64,000 nt of DNA from DASYXZ01 sp035308965 (GCA_035308965.1 DATGFN010000060.1:207105-271104), one strand, 5' to 3'; shown: positions 43,045 to 52,273, numbered from the stretch's first letter. Notes: generated by a model not told the origin, from the sequence alone. Numbers and translations: made by a program.

Positions 43045-44169
43045 CTACGCCACCCTAATCCGCAGAAAGCTTTCAAACATATTTTCGAATTCCAGATGAG
43101 TGTCAATAAAAGCCTGAAGCACTTCGGGATCAAAATGTTCCGGCATGGTTCTTCCGTCTCCCACCGTGATGATGTCAAAAGTCTTTGCGTGGTCGAAGGG
43201 CGGTTTGTAAGGCCGTTCGTTGCGGAGCGCGTCATACTGGTCGGCGATGGCAAGTATCCGTGCTGAAAGGGGGATTGCCTCGCCCCGCAGGCCGCACGGA
43301 TATCCACTGCCATCCCAGCGCTCATGATGCGAACACGCGATGCTCATCGCCATTTTGATGATCTGGTTATTGGGATAAATCCGGAGAACTTCCTGGAGGG
43401 TTTCCGAGCCGATCACCGTGTGCCGGCGCATGGTGGCCACTTCCTGAGGCGTCAGGCTTCCGGGCTTAAGCAGGACGGGGTCGGGGATGCCCACCTTTCC
43501 GATATCGTGCAAGGGGGCAGTCAAAATAAGGTTTTCAATGTAAGGCGCGTCGATGTGCGAATCCATGCGCGGGTTCCGGCTCATTTGGAGCGCCAGGACC
43601 TTGCAATACTCTTGCACGCGCATGATGTGTTTGCCCGTTGAGTCGTCCCTGGACTCCGATAATTTCGCCAGCGCGATGATGGTGGCCATCTGGGAAGCGG
43701 AAATTTCCTTGACCTGCTCCTGAACGAGTTCCTTTAAATCGCGGTTGTGCTTTTGCAATTCGAGTTGCAGGCGATGCAGCTTCACATGGGTATCAACCCG
43801 CGCCCGCACTTCTTCAAAATGAAACGGCTTGGTCACATAATCGACGCCCCCCGCTGAGAAGGCCTTCATCTTGTCCATGGGCTCGTTGAGAGCGCTGATG
43901 AAAATGACCGGAATGTGTTCCAGTTTTCCCGTTGCTTTCAGGCGCAGGCAGACTTCATAACCGTTCATCTCCGGCATATTAATGTCGAGGAGGATCAAGT
44001 CGGGCGGGTCATTGAGGGCCGCTTGCAGCGCCAGTTTTCCGCTGGGGACGGGCCGGACGCGGTAGCCCTGCTCCTTGAGCATTTGGGCCAGCAAATGCAA
44101 ATTGGCCGGGGTATCGTCCACCACCAGAACGCTGGGAGCCTGGGAAGACGCGTAAGGTTTTTCCGTCAT
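43045..44169 (-). CDS. Response regulator with HD-GYP phosphodiesterase domain
   Basis: A 374-residue protein. Receiver domain at about 12-130: acidic pair VVDD, phospho-acceptor Asp in LILLDINMP, Lys in YVTKPF. After a coiled linker the HD-GYP domain runs from about 165 to 345: LHDIGKVGIPD holds the HD pair and HHERWDGSGYPCGL the GYP motif. HD-GYP enzymes break down cyclic di-GMP. The gene overlaps the end of the hybrid kinase by four bases (ATGA), so the two are one signalling unit. Confidence 0.95.
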   Translation of the reverse strand: MTEKPYASSQAPSVLVVDDTPANLHLLAQMLKEQGYRVRPVPSGKLALQAALNDPPDLILLDINMPEMNGYEVCLRLKATGKLEHIPVIFISALNEPMDKMKAFSAGGVDYVTKPFHFEEVRARVDTHVKLHRLQLELQKHNRDLKELVQEQVKEISASQMATIIALAKLSESRDDSTGKHIMRVQEYCKVLALQMSRNPRMDSHIDAPYIENLILTAPLHDIGKVGIPDPVLLKPGSLTPQEVATMRRHTVIGSETLQEVLRIYPNNQIIKMAMSIACSHHERWDGSGYPCGLRGEAIPLSARILAIADQYDALRNERPYKPPFDHAKTFDIITVGDGRTMPEHFDPEVLQAFIDTHLEFENMFESFLRIRVA

Positions 44170-46472
44170 GCGGTCCCCCTGGTGGGCAAGAGATCGAGCA
44201 GGCCCTGGTAATCGAAACCATCCGCCATATTTCGCATTTCCTGGCCCACGTGGCCGTCAATGCTTTCCACATGGTCAATCAGCTTCATGATGAGATCGAA
44301 GTCGGCGTTGATGGTAGCTTCGTGCAGCTGATCTACCAGATCTCTTGGAAGGCCGGCTACCACCTCCAATGAGATTCCCTTGTCCACTGCTTCCCTCAGA
44401 ATGCTGGGCACATCGGACCCTTCGTCATAGTACTCATACTCGACCCCCAGGAGCGTCCGGATCTTCTCAAATAGGACAGCTTCCCGAAGTGGTTTGCCCA
44501 GAAAATCATCGGCACCGGCAGCCAGAATCTCCCGGCGGTTCTGGTCCGTAGTGCTGGCGGTGACGCAGACAATCCTCACCTTGTCGCCCCCGTTCAACGC
44601 TCTAATGAGACGAATGGCCTCCTGGCCGTCCATTATCGGCATGCGGTAGTCCAGCAGGATCAAATCCGGATGCCATTCCCTGAATTGCTGGACGGTTTCT
44701 TCCCCGTTGGTGGCCTCCCGGGCTTGAAACCCGACCGCGGTGAGCATTTCGGACAAAAATGCGCGATTATTCTCTTCATTATCCCCAATCAAAATCCGAT
44801 GGGCGATTTGCCCGGAGCGAAGCGTGTGAACGCGCCGCAATTCCGTCTTCACCTGCACCGAGGTCATTTCGCCAGTGGTGATTTGGATATCGAAACTGAA
44901 AATGCTGCCTTTTCTAACCTGGCTTTGGACTCGGATGTCACCGCCCATCAAGCGGACGAACTCACGGCTAATCGCCAACCCCAGACCGGAGCCGCCCCCC
45001 GTCATGCGCCCGCTTTCTGTCTGTTCAAAGTATTGGAAAAGCTTTCCCATTTCTTGTTCAGGAATTCCCGGCCCCGTGTCTTCCACCTCTGCCTGAAGGC
45101 GGAGGTCCGCTTGATCGGCGTGCGACGTGCGAACGCGCAAAACGATGCCGCCGCTCTCGGTGAATTTCACCGCGTTACCCAGCAGGTTGACAAAGACCTG
45201 GCGAAGTTTACCTTCGTCGGTCACCACGAAACGCGGGACCTCTCCGATGCGTTCCACCGCCAATTGAAGTTTCTTTGAATCCGCCCGGGTGCGGAACATG
45301 ATTTCCAAATCTCTGAGCAACGAGTGCAAGTCAAACACGGCGGGGTTCAGGGTGATGCGCCCCGCCTCGATTTTCGACATTTCCAGAATGTCGTTGACCA
45401 GCTCCAAAAGATGCTCGCCGCTTCGATTAATGGCGTCCAACTGTTTCCGTTGTTTGGCGGTCAGGGTGGGGTCGCGCTGCATGAGTTGGGAGAATCCCAG
45501 AATGGCATTCATGGGGGTGCGGATCTCATGCGACATATTGGCCAGAAAGATACTCTTGGCCAGGTTGGCGGTTTCGGCTTCCTGGCGCGAGCGCACCAGT
45601 TCGTCCTCGGCGTTCTTCCGGTCGGTAATATCGCGGGTGACCACTACGGCATGGCTGGTGCGGCCCGGTTCAGCCATGTACGGATAAAAGGAAATGTTGC
45701 AATAGCGCAGGCCATGCACGCCCAGGTTCAGCCACATCTCATAAGCAATGGTTTCGCCCGCCAGGCACCGGTCCATCAGCGGCTTGATGCTTTCCTCAAA
45801 GGCGGATTGGCCCCACTTGTCGCCGATGCTCTTCCCAAGCGCTTCATCCCGCGTTTCGGAGAAGGCCTTGCACCACGCCTCGTTTACGGCCTCATAACAA
45901 TAGTCGGACCCCACCAGGCTGATCAAGTCCGCCATGGAGTTGGTAATGAACTCATATTGCTCGTTCAAAGCCATTGCCCGCCTGCCCTGGCTAATATCGC
46001 GGGCTACGCACTGCACACCCACCGGCCTTCCGTTTTCGAAAATCAATTGCCGGTTTGATTCGAGCAATACGGTGCGTCCATTTTTGGCTATTATCTTGAA
46101 CTCGCCGCCGGGAAGCTGTTGGCCCAGCTGGGCGCGGCGCAGTAACGCAGCTTTATCTTCAATTCCCTCCGGAGGCAGAATATCGGTGATATTCATGCGC
46201 AGGAATTCGTCCTGGCGATAGCCCGAAACCAGCTCGCCAACCTTGTTGATTGAAGTGAAATTCCCATTCAGGTCGTACGAATAAATTATGTCGTGGACGC
46301 ACTCAAACAGACTGGAGTACTTCTGTCTTAGCGCACTCTCGCTTTGGAGAGACTCCTGGAAAGCCTTGGTCTGGGCCTTTAACTGGGTTTGACTCTCTTT
46401 CAATTCCTGTTGAAGAGCCGCGAACTCAACCTCGGGAGGATTCGGGGTTTGAAGCGAGCGCTTGGTTTTCAT
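44166..46472 (-). CDS. PAS-containing hybrid sensor histidine kinase
   Basis: A 768-residue cytoplasmic kinase with no membrane segments. Order: N-terminal coiled coil (about 10-45), PAS (about 48-165), second PAS (about 175-295), HisKA with the phospho-His in FLANMSHEIRTPMNAILGF, ATPase with N box (FVNLLGNAVKFTESGG), G1 DTGPGIP and G2 GGSGLGLAIS, a receiver domain with LILLDYRMPIMDG, and a C-terminal helical part that recalls an Hpt bundle without a clear phospho-His. ATG 46472 is preferred to a TTG 24 bases upstream. Overlaps the HD-GYP regulator. Confidence 0.93.
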   Translation of the reverse strand: MKTKRSLQTPNPPEVEFAALQQELKESQTQLKAQTKAFQESLQSESALRQKYSSLFECVHDIIYSYDLNGNFTSINKVGELVSGYRQDEFLRMNITDILPPEGIEDKAALLRRAQLGQQLPGGEFKIIAKNGRTVLLESNRQLIFENGRPVGVQCVARDISQGRRAMALNEQYEFITNSMADLISLVGSDYCYEAVNEAWCKAFSETRDEALGKSIGDKWGQSAFEESIKPLMDRCLAGETIAYEMWLNLGVHGLRYCNISFYPYMAEPGRTSHAVVVTRDITDRKNAEDELVRSRQEAETANLAKSIFLANMSHEIRTPMNAILGFSQLMQRDPTLTAKQRKQLDAINRSGEHLLELVNDILEMSKIEAGRITLNPAVFDLHSLLRDLEIMFRTRADSKKLQLAVERIGEVPRFVVTDEGKLRQVFVNLLGNAVKFTESGGIVLRVRTSHADQADLRLQAEVEDTGPGIPEQEMGKLFQYFEQTESGRMTGGGSGLGLAISREFVRLMGGDIRVQSQVRKGSIFSFDIQITTGEMTSVQVKTELRRVHTLRSGQIAHRILIGDNEENNRAFLSEMLTAVGFQAREATNGEETVQQFREWHPDLILLDYRMPIMDGQEAIRLIRALNGGDKVRIVCVTASTTDQNRREILAAGADDFLGKPLREAVLFEKIRTLLGVEYEYYDEGSDVPSILREAVDKGISLEVVAGLPRDLVDQLHEATINADFDLIMKLIDHVESIDGHVGQEMRNMADGFDYQGLLDLLPTRGTA

Positions 46473-46874
46473 AAACGGACCACCAAACTCCTCCAAAACT
46501 CATCCTGAGCGGGGCGAGACGAGCGGCGTTGGTCGGGTCGGCAGCAGGCATGGCCGGCCACCCGGCTCAGGTCCCCTAATGAAAAGCTCAAAAATAGCAG
46601 ACTTTTAGCCCTGTGGAGCTATACTCGCACAGTATAGTTAGGAAACGAGAATTGTCAACCGCTTCGGCCTTAAACGTCTTCCTCCACGCGTTCCAAGGTC
46701 GGCACCGGAGGAGCCGGGGCTCGAAACACAAAAACCACAGCTTCGCCCTCGGTCTCCGGCTGCCTAAATTGAACCGATAATATCCTTTCCGGCGAACAAT
46801 CCCTTGCGGAATCGGGTAAAATGAAATATCCGGAGAGCAGGCAGCCTCAAGCATCGCTGGTGGTTTGAATAGGA
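46473..46874. other. Intergenic region between divergent kinase and queE genes
   Basis: About 400 bases. Apart from the minus-strand promoter and dyad at 46619-46658 nothing was recognised. I looked for a preQ1 riboswitch before queE and found no match to the known short pseudoknot pattern. Confidence 0.5.
46619..46658 (-). promoter_or_regulatory. Promoter with palindrome for the kinase/HD-GYP operon
   Basis: On the minus strand: -35 TTGACA (46658-46653), 16-base spacer, -10 TATACT (46636-46631). The -10 is half of a perfect dyad CTATACT-CGCAC-AGTATAG (46619-46637), which could bind a regulator. The leader to the kinase start would be about 150 bases. Confidence 0.68.
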
Positions 46875-47513
46875 ATGGTAATCACCGAAATCTTCAAATC
46901 GATTCAAGGCGAGTCTTCTTTCGCCGGGCTGCCGTGTGTTTTCGTACGATTGACGGGGTGCAATATGCGCTGCCATTGGTGCGATACAGCCTACGCTTTT
47001 CACGGCGGCCAGAATGTGTCGCCCGATGAGGTTTTGGACCGCGTCAGGCAATTGGGCGGGAATCTGGTGGAGTTTACCGGGGGCGAGCCCTTGTTACAAA
47101 AAGAGGTCGAACCGCTTGCAGGACGGATGGTCGCCGAGGGATTTCGCATCCTGATTGAAACCAGTGGAGAGCGGTTTGTGGGCAACCTGCCGCGGGAGGT
47201 GGTGAAAATCCTGGACGTGAAGTGCCCGGGAAGCGGCGAAAGCGATAAATTCTGCATGGATAATCTCGGTGTTATCGAACGCAAAGATGAAATCAAGTTC
47301 GTCGTTGTGGATGAGGACGATTACCGCTTTGCCCTTGACTTTATTGCCCGGCACCGGCTGCATGATCGGGTGGACGAAATAATCCTCTCGCCGGTTTTTG
47401 GCCGGCTTCACCCCCGGCGGCTTGCCGAGTGGATTCTGCGCGACCGCCTCGAAGTTCGCATGGGAATGCAAATCCACAAATTTATCTGGGATCCGGAAAT
47501 GAAAGGGGTTTGA
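46875..47513 (+). CDS. queE: 7-carboxy-7-deazaguanine synthase (radical SAM)
   Basis: A 212-residue protein. It starts with EIFKSIQGESSFAGLPCVFVRLTGCNMRCHWCDTAYAF, where the cluster motif is CxxxCxxC (CNMRCHWC), then VEFTGGEPLLQ and LIETSG. QueE converts 6-carboxytetrahydropterin to 7-carboxy-7-deazaguanine. ATG 46875 lies at the fold start. queC follows 91 bases later with a heptamer array between. Confidence 0.96.
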   Translation: MVITEIFKSIQGESSFAGLPCVFVRLTGCNMRCHWCDTAYAFHGGQNVSPDEVLDRVRQLGGNLVEFTGGEPLLQKEVEPLAGRMVAEGFRILIETSGERFVGNLPREVVKILDVKCPGSGESDKFCMDNLGVIERKDEIKFVVVDEDDYRFALDFIARHRLHDRVDEIILSPVFGRLHPRRLAEWILRDRLEVRMGMQIHKFIWDPEMKGV

Positions 47514-47514
47514 A

Positions 47515-47549
47515 GAAAGGGTAAAGGGAGAAGGTTAAAAGTTAGAATG
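47515..47549. repeat. Heptameric tandem repeat between queE and queC (unit TAAAGGG)
   Basis: Five units GAAAGGG, TAAAGGG, AGAAGGT, TAAAAGT, TAGAATG, beginning right after the queE stop. Same class as the arrays near ispF, queD and apt. Confidence 0.75.
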
Positions 47550-47604
47550 GAGCAAGTCTGCCGATTGATCGACCGGCACAATTCTTGCCCGGAGTGCAGG
47601 AAAA

Positions 47605-48333
47605 TTGGAAAACCGCAATCCCAAGCCTCAAGTCCAAAAGCCCCTGGCGGTTGTGCTGGCGAGCGGGGGGATGGACAGTTGTGTGACTACCGCACTCGCG
47701 AACCTCGAATACCGGCTGGCCATGCTGCACGTAGGCTACGGTCAGCGCACCGAGCGCCGAGAGCTTCAGGCGTTCAACGCCTTGGCGGATTTCTACCGCG
47801 CCGAGCGGCGCATGGTTTCACACCTCGATCACTTGCGGGAGATTGGGGGCTCCAGCCTTACTGATGAGCATATTACGGTGGAGCGGGCCAATCTTGACCG
47901 GCGCGAAATTCCTTCAAGTTATGTTCCCTTCCGGAACGCCCATTTTCTTTCCATCGCCGTATCCTGGGGCGAAGTGCTGGGCGCGCGTAAAATATTTATA
48001 GGCGCCGTGGCGGAGGACAGCTCGGGTTATCCCGACTGCCGCCCGGAGTATTACACTGCCTTCAATCGGCTCATCGCCGAGGGCACCAGGCCCGAGACGC
48101 ATTTGGAGATCGCAACTCCCATTATCCATCTTCATAAGAGCGAGATTGTGAGGCGGGGATTACAGGTGGGTGCGCCGTTCGATCTGACCTGGTCGTGCTA
48201 TCAGGCTGAACAGGCCGCCTGCGGAGTATGTGATAGTTGCGCCCTCCGTTTGCGCGCTTTTGAGGGTGCAGGAGTGGAGGATCCCATCCCTTATGCCGTT
48301 CGCCCCAGTTACAAGCGCGAGAAAGCTTTCTGA
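47605..48333 (+). CDS. queC: 7-cyano-7-deazaguanine synthase
   Basis: A 242-residue protein. The ATP-pyrophosphatase motif is SGGMDS (about residues 21-26), then YGQRTERRE, VPFRNAHFLSIAV, and a C-terminal zinc site (WSCYQAEQAACGVCDSC). QueC forms preQ0 from the QueE product with ammonia and ATP. The best start is TTG 47605 with AGGAAAA upstream; a GTG further in would leave a shorter N-terminus closer to typical QueC. Final step enzymes (queF, tgt, queA) are not in the window. Confidence 0.95.
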   Translation: MENRNPKPQVQKPLAVVLASGGMDSCVTTALANLEYRLAMLHVGYGQRTERRELQAFNALADFYRAERRMVSHLDHLREIGGSSLTDEHITVERANLDRREIPSSYVPFRNAHFLSIAVSWGEVLGARKIFIGAVAEDSSGYPDCRPEYYTAFNRLIAEGTRPETHLEIATPIIHLHKSEIVRRGLQVGAPFDLTWSCYQAEQAACGVCDSCALRLRAFEGAGVEDPIPYAVRPSYKREKAF

Positions 48334-48432
48334 TCGTGCGCGGAGGGGGTCGTGAGGATTGACCAATTAAGTTGAGTTGGCATCCAAACTAAAGGTAGAA
48401 TGGGCCAAGCAATGATTTGGGAGGAGGCAACA

Positions 48433-49509
48433 ATGAGTTTGACCAGGATGTCAAAGTGGGTTGCGTACACGATTCTCTTTGTGGCAGTGGCCGGGACTCT
48501 CCAGTCATTCGGACAAACCGGGGGGCTTGTGGGAGAAGTTAAAGACGAAAAGGGAAATGTGATGGTCGGAAATCCCATTCTCATAGAACGGTCGGATGTG
48601 AAAGGCGTCTATAAAACGAAAACCGATAAGAAAGGCCATTACATCTACATCGGCCTACCCCTCGGAACCTACAAAATTACCCTTCAGGACCCAAATGGAA
48701 GGGAGATTTTTCATTTTGGCGGCGTGCATGTGGGTATGGGCGACCCCACGGTGACGGATTTCGATATGGCCAAAGAGAGAGCCCAGGCCGTCAAGGCCCA
48801 AGCGGCCAACCCCGAGGCCCAGAAGCAGATTCAAGAAAATGAGAAGGAGCAAAAACAGTTTGCGGGATTGAAAGGATTATTCGAACAAGGCCAGGCGCTT
48901 TACAACGATAAGAAGTACGCGGAGGCTGCCGCGGTTTTTGAACAGGCCCTCCCCATGGCGAAGGACCGGAACCTGGTTGCCGTCCTCAGCCGCCTTGGTG
49001 ATTGCTATGGTCAAGCCCATCAATACGATAAGGCGGTGGAAGACTATAAGAAGGCCATCGAGCTAAGCCCCAGCGATGCCGCGCTCCACAACAGCCTGGG
49101 GAATATCTATGCCAATATGGGTAAGATTCCGGAAGCTCAGGCAGAATTTCAAAAATCAGCAGAGATGGATCCCGCCGGCGCCGCCAAAGCATATTTCAAT
49201 CTCGGGGCAACTTTGTACAACACAGGTAAGATGGATGAAGCTGCCGAGGCTTTCAAGAAGGCGACCGAGAAAGATCCCACTTACGCGGATGCCTACGCCC
49301 TGATGGGCAGGGCCCTGATGGGTAAAGTCACTTTAGGACCCGACGGAAAGACCGTGGTCGCCCCCCCGGGCACGGTCGAGGCGCTTGAAACCTACCTTAA
49401 GCTGGACCCCGATGGGAAGTATGCCGCGGAGGCCAAAGGAGATTTGGACGCAATTAAAGGCGGCGTTCAAACCGAATACAAGTCGGACAAGAAAAAGAAA
49501 AAAGGCTGA
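48433..49509 (+). CDS. Exported TPR protein with N-terminal carboxypeptidase-regulatory-like domain
   Basis: A 358-residue protein. Signal peptide 1-28; a beta-sandwich of the CarboxypepD_reg type at about 30-110 (GLVGEVKDEKGNVMVGNPILIERSD ... YIYIGLPLGTYKITL); then five or so TPR units at about 145-320 (EQGQALYNDKKYAEAAAVFEQALP; GDCYGQAHQYDKAVEDYKKAIELSP; GNIYANMGKIPEAQAEFQKSAEMDP; GATLYNTGKMDEAAEAFKKATEKDP). Lys-rich C-terminus. GGGAGGAGG precedes ATG 48433. Typical of Acidobacteria; binding partner unknown. Confidence 0.9.
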   Translation: MSLTRMSKWVAYTILFVAVAGTLQSFGQTGGLVGEVKDEKGNVMVGNPILIERSDVKGVYKTKTDKKGHYIYIGLPLGTYKITLQDPNGREIFHFGGVHVGMGDPTVTDFDMAKERAQAVKAQAANPEAQKQIQENEKEQKQFAGLKGLFEQGQALYNDKKYAEAAAVFEQALPMAKDRNLVAVLSRLGDCYGQAHQYDKAVEDYKKAIELSPSDAALHNSLGNIYANMGKIPEAQAEFQKSAEMDPAGAAKAYFNLGATLYNTGKMDEAAEAFKKATEKDPTYADAYALMGRALMGKVTLGPDGKTVVAPPGTVEALETYLKLDPDGKYAAEAKGDLDAIKGGVQTEYKSDKKKKKG

Positions 49510-49723
49510 TCATTGGCCTATTCACCCAGGATGACGAAACAAAGCCGAGAGTAGGTGTCCGGCGCTTCGGTTCAGTTGAATTGATGACTCCAGTCCGGTC
49601 TGACCGGTCGTGACCTTATGTCGTGAATTCAAGGCTTTCGCTACCTGACGGGGTTGTACCTCAGGCCGAGGGCCTTGCACGCGGGGCCGCGAGCCTTCTG
49701 GCTTTGGACTCCGGATTCTCCCC

Positions 49724-50386
49724 ATGAAACGAATGTCTTGGTTTCTGCTCGCAGCGGCTTCTGTCAGCACACCTCTTCTTTCCGACACCGTCTACCAAAT
49801 CAATGCGCAGGGCAAGCAGGTGGTCATTCAGCGCCAAGCCATTGTGGTGAAGGAGGATTCCAACTATGTTTATTACAAACATTTTGAATTAAAAGAAAGG
49901 CGGGTGGAAAAGGTGGGCCTGAATCAAGGCAGCCTTCCCTACGCGGTGGAGAGAAGCCCGGCGGCGGACCGCCAGCAGATCGTCGCCATCTGGAAGCGCT
50001 TTGGATATAAGGTGACAGCCACAGATGTGACTGGAAAAACCACCGAAGTTTTTGACGCCTATCTGGATTTCTATCCCCCCTCGGGGCGCGGCTCATTGCT
50101 GGAATCCGTTCCCGCCCGGACTACGTTCCCAATTTCCATCTCGGGCGGCAACGCCGACGATGTGGAGTTTTCCAAAATTGCCAGGATTGAATTCCAGGGT
50201 CAGCTGATGAAGATTACCTTGCGAAATGGGGAAGTCGAATCCGGCACCTTTCTAATGCCTACTGATCATCCCGCGGAGGCGAGGTTGCTCGGCATCACCG
50301 ACCATTACGATCCGGCCAGCCCGGACGTATTTGATTTTTCCGAACCGCTCACCCGCTTGAAGGAAATACGATTCGACACGCAATAG
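49724..50386 (+). CDS. Secreted protein of unknown function
   Basis: A 220-residue protein with a short signal peptide (1-20, ending near LLSDT). The sequence is beta-rich: TVYQINAQGKQVVIQRQAIVVKEDSNYVYYKHFELKERRVEKV, and later KIARIEFQGQLMKITLRNGEVESGTFLMP, which looks like an LSm-type small barrel as in the YdiY-like protein at 39704. No catalytic motif. No clear Shine-Dalgarno. It precedes the ceramidase-like gene by about 50 bases. Confidence 0.75.
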   Translation: MKRMSWFLLAAASVSTPLLSDTVYQINAQGKQVVIQRQAIVVKEDSNYVYYKHFELKERRVEKVGLNQGSLPYAVERSPAADRQQIVAIWKRFGYKVTATDVTGKTTEVFDAYLDFYPPSGRGSLLESVPARTTFPISISGGNADDVEFSKIARIEFQGQLMKITLRNGEVESGTFLMPTDHPAEARLLGITDHYDPASPDVFDFSEPLTRLKEIRFDTQ

Positions 50387-50390
50387 AAGA

Positions 50391-50425
50391 GAACGATGAA
50401 CGCGGAGCGATGAACGATGAAGGGA
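50391..50425. repeat. Heptameric tandem repeat before the ceramidase-like gene (unit GATGAAC)
   Basis: Five units GAACGAT, GAACGCG, GAGCGAT, GAACGAT, GAAGGGA. The last unit contributes AAGGGA, the Shine-Dalgarno of the next gene. It can pair with the inverse array at 50464-50491 over about 17 bases with one mismatch. Confidence 0.82.
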
Positions 50426-50434
50426 GTAGCGGGC

Positions 50435-51835
50435 ATGAAGAACTTGCTTAAGAAAGTTCTTCCTTCATTGTTCATCGTTCATCGTTTCCCTTTCTTCGCG
50501 CTGCCCCTGATACTATTCCTCTCAACTTCTTCGACCTTTGCCGCTTCGCTAAAAGCCGGCGTCGCCAAGGTGGACATTACACCTCCGCCGGGAGTGCGCA
50601 TGTGGGGCTATGGGAACCGCAAGGGTCCGTCCACCGGAACCCTCGACCCGCTATATGCGCGTATTCTGGTTATCGAGGCCGGCGAAACGAGGTTGGGCTT
50701 GGTGGCGCTTGATCTCGGCCGGCCCTTTGGGCCCGCCTCAATCGCGAGCCTGCGTGGCGCCGCGAGGAAATCGAGCCGCATTTCCTATCTCCTGGTGGTA
50801 GCCTCGCATACTCACTCCGGCCCCGTGATCAGGGACGAATATACCGAGGGCGGTACTCCCGCCTGGGAAACGTCGGCACTCGAGAAAATCCTAAAGGCCA
50901 TCGATGAAGCAAGCAGGAAAATGGTGGAGGCGCGGCTGGGGGTGGGGACGGGCGTCACCTACATCGGTCACAACCGCCTGCGCGAGAATCCGGATGGTAC
51001 TGTCACCTGGTTTGAGCGCAACCTCACCAAGGTGCCTACCGCCCCGGTCGATCCCACCGTCTCTGTGCTGCGAGTGGATACGGCCGATGGCAAACCGATT
51101 GCCATCCTGGTGAATTATTCCTGCCATCCCGTCGTTTTCGGCCCCGACAATTTGCAATACTCCGCCGACTTTCCCGGAGTCATGACCAAAACCGTGGAGC
51201 AGGCCTTCGACGGTCAGCCGCTGTGTTTCTTCTTGCAAGGCGCTCCCGGTGATATTAATCCGTATTACGCTGTCACTCCGCTCGAGCAGGATGCTGCAAG
51301 GTGGCGCGACTGGACGGGAGACCACCTGGGCCAGGAGGCGGCGCGAGTGGCCAAAGGCATTAAAACGGAAACCGAGCCTGACCCCAGCATCGACTTTGCC
51401 GAAGACGTGCTAGATTTTAATTTGCGCTGGGACCCGGAGAAATTCCGCCGGGGGTTGCTGGCGGCGTTCGGTCCCAGAGTCTTTGATGACTTCGGCTCAA
51501 GAATTACTTCTGTTCTCAAATTACCTGTCACCACCGTCCTCATCAACCGCCAGATAGCGCTGATGGGCATGCCTGGCGAACCCTTTGTGGATTTCCAGCG
51601 CAACTGGCGCGACCGCTGCCCGGTGCGCCACGCATTTTTCCTCGGCTATGCCAACGGCTATTACGGATATTTTCCCACCATCCGTGCCGCCTCCATGGGG
51701 GGCTACGGCGCCGCCAGTTCCTCCACTTGGGTTGAAGTGGGCGCCGGCGAGCGCATGGTGGACCACGCGGTCGCGGCAATATATAAGATGCAGGGGAAAT
51801 TGGTCGACTCACCGGACGATTTGAAAAAGAAGTGA
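50435..51835 (+). CDS. Neutral/alkaline ceramidase-like exported hydrolase
   Basis: A 466-residue protein. Signal peptide about 1-37, part of which (SLFIVHR) is encoded by a heptamer array. The mature start KAGVAKVDITPPPGVRMWGYGNRKGPSTGTLDPLYARILVIEAGETRLGLVALDLG and the block VASHTHSGP match the N-terminal domain of neutral ceramidases, with zinc-binding His in SHTHSG; later NYSCHPVVFG and GAPGDINP also fit. The family length of about 650 is not reached; the C-terminal Ig-like domain is missing, as in many bacterial homologues. Substrate may not be ceramide. Confidence 0.85.
   Translation: MKNLLKKVLPSLFIVHRFPFFALPLILFLSTSSTFAASLKAGVAKVDITPPPGVRMWGYGNRKGPSTGTLDPLYARILVIEAGETRLGLVALDLGRPFGPASIASLRGAARKSSRISYLLVVASHTHSGPVIRDEYTEGGTPAWETSALEKILKAIDEASRKMVEARLGVGTGVTYIGHNRLRENPDGTVTWFERNLTKVPTAPVDPTVSVLRVDTADGKPIAILVNYSCHPVVFGPDNLQYSADFPGVMTKTVEQAFDGQPLCFFLQGAPGDINPYYAVTPLEQDAARWRDWTGDHLGQEAARVAKGIKTETEPDPSIDFAEDVLDFNLRWDPEKFRRGLLAAFGPRVFDDFGSRITSVLKLPVTTVLINRQIALMGMPGEPFVDFQRNWRDRCPVRHAFFLGYANGYYGYFPTIRAASMGGYGAASSSTWVEVGAGERMVDHAVAAIYKMQGKLVDSPDDLKKK
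50464..50491. repeat. Heptameric tandem repeat inside the ceramidase-like signal peptide (unit TTCATCG)
   Basis: Four units TTCATTG, TTCATCG, TTCATCG, TTTCCCT, in-frame within the coding sequence. Inverse of the array at 50391-50425; the start codon ATG 50435 lies in the loop between them. Confidence 0.82.
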
Positions 51836-51886
51836 CGATATTCTGTCCGAGGTAAAGCGGGCGAGCCCTTTGTGGAGGTGTTACCC

Positions 51887-52273
51887 ATGTTCAAGTCCAT
51901 CGCCGTCGTTGCCGGCAGCTACATTCTCTCGATAGCTCTAGTCCTGGCCACAGACCCGCTGCTTTCCCGCCTCTTCCCGGGCGATTTCGTCCGAGGCCGC
52001 CTCCCCTCCAACAATGCTCTTATGGCGAGCACGGCATGCTTTGTCATTGTCTCGATCCTTTGTGCGGGCCTGTGCGCCCGCTTTGCCCCGCGCAATGCCG
52101 CCAAGCATGTGCTTTGGTTCTTTATCGTGGGCGAAGTGATGGGCCTCGCCGCGACCATTCCCAACTGGAGCACGAACTGGCCGCACTGGTATTGGCTTTC
52201 CTGGCTGCTCTCCTGGCCGGTGAGTTGCTGGATCGGCCTGCTGCTTGGCGCGCGCCGGCCCGCGAAAAACTGA
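51887..52273 (+). CDS. Small integral membrane protein
   Basis: A 128-residue hydrophobic protein with about four membrane helices (residues 3-25, 45-68, 78-95, 100-122). Trp-rich loop near 95-110. No family recognised. GGAGGTG lies before ATG 51887. It follows the ceramidase-like gene by about 50 bases. Confidence 0.78.
   Translation: MFKSIAVVAGSYILSIALVLATDPLLSRLFPGDFVRGRLPSNNALMASTACFVIVSILCAGLCARFAPRNAAKHVLWFFIVGEVMGLAATIPNWSTNWPHWYWLSWLLSWPVSCWIGLLLGARRPAKN

Noticed and set aside
46497..46874. preQ1 riboswitch before queE
   Set aside because: No match to the short pseudoknot layout was found.
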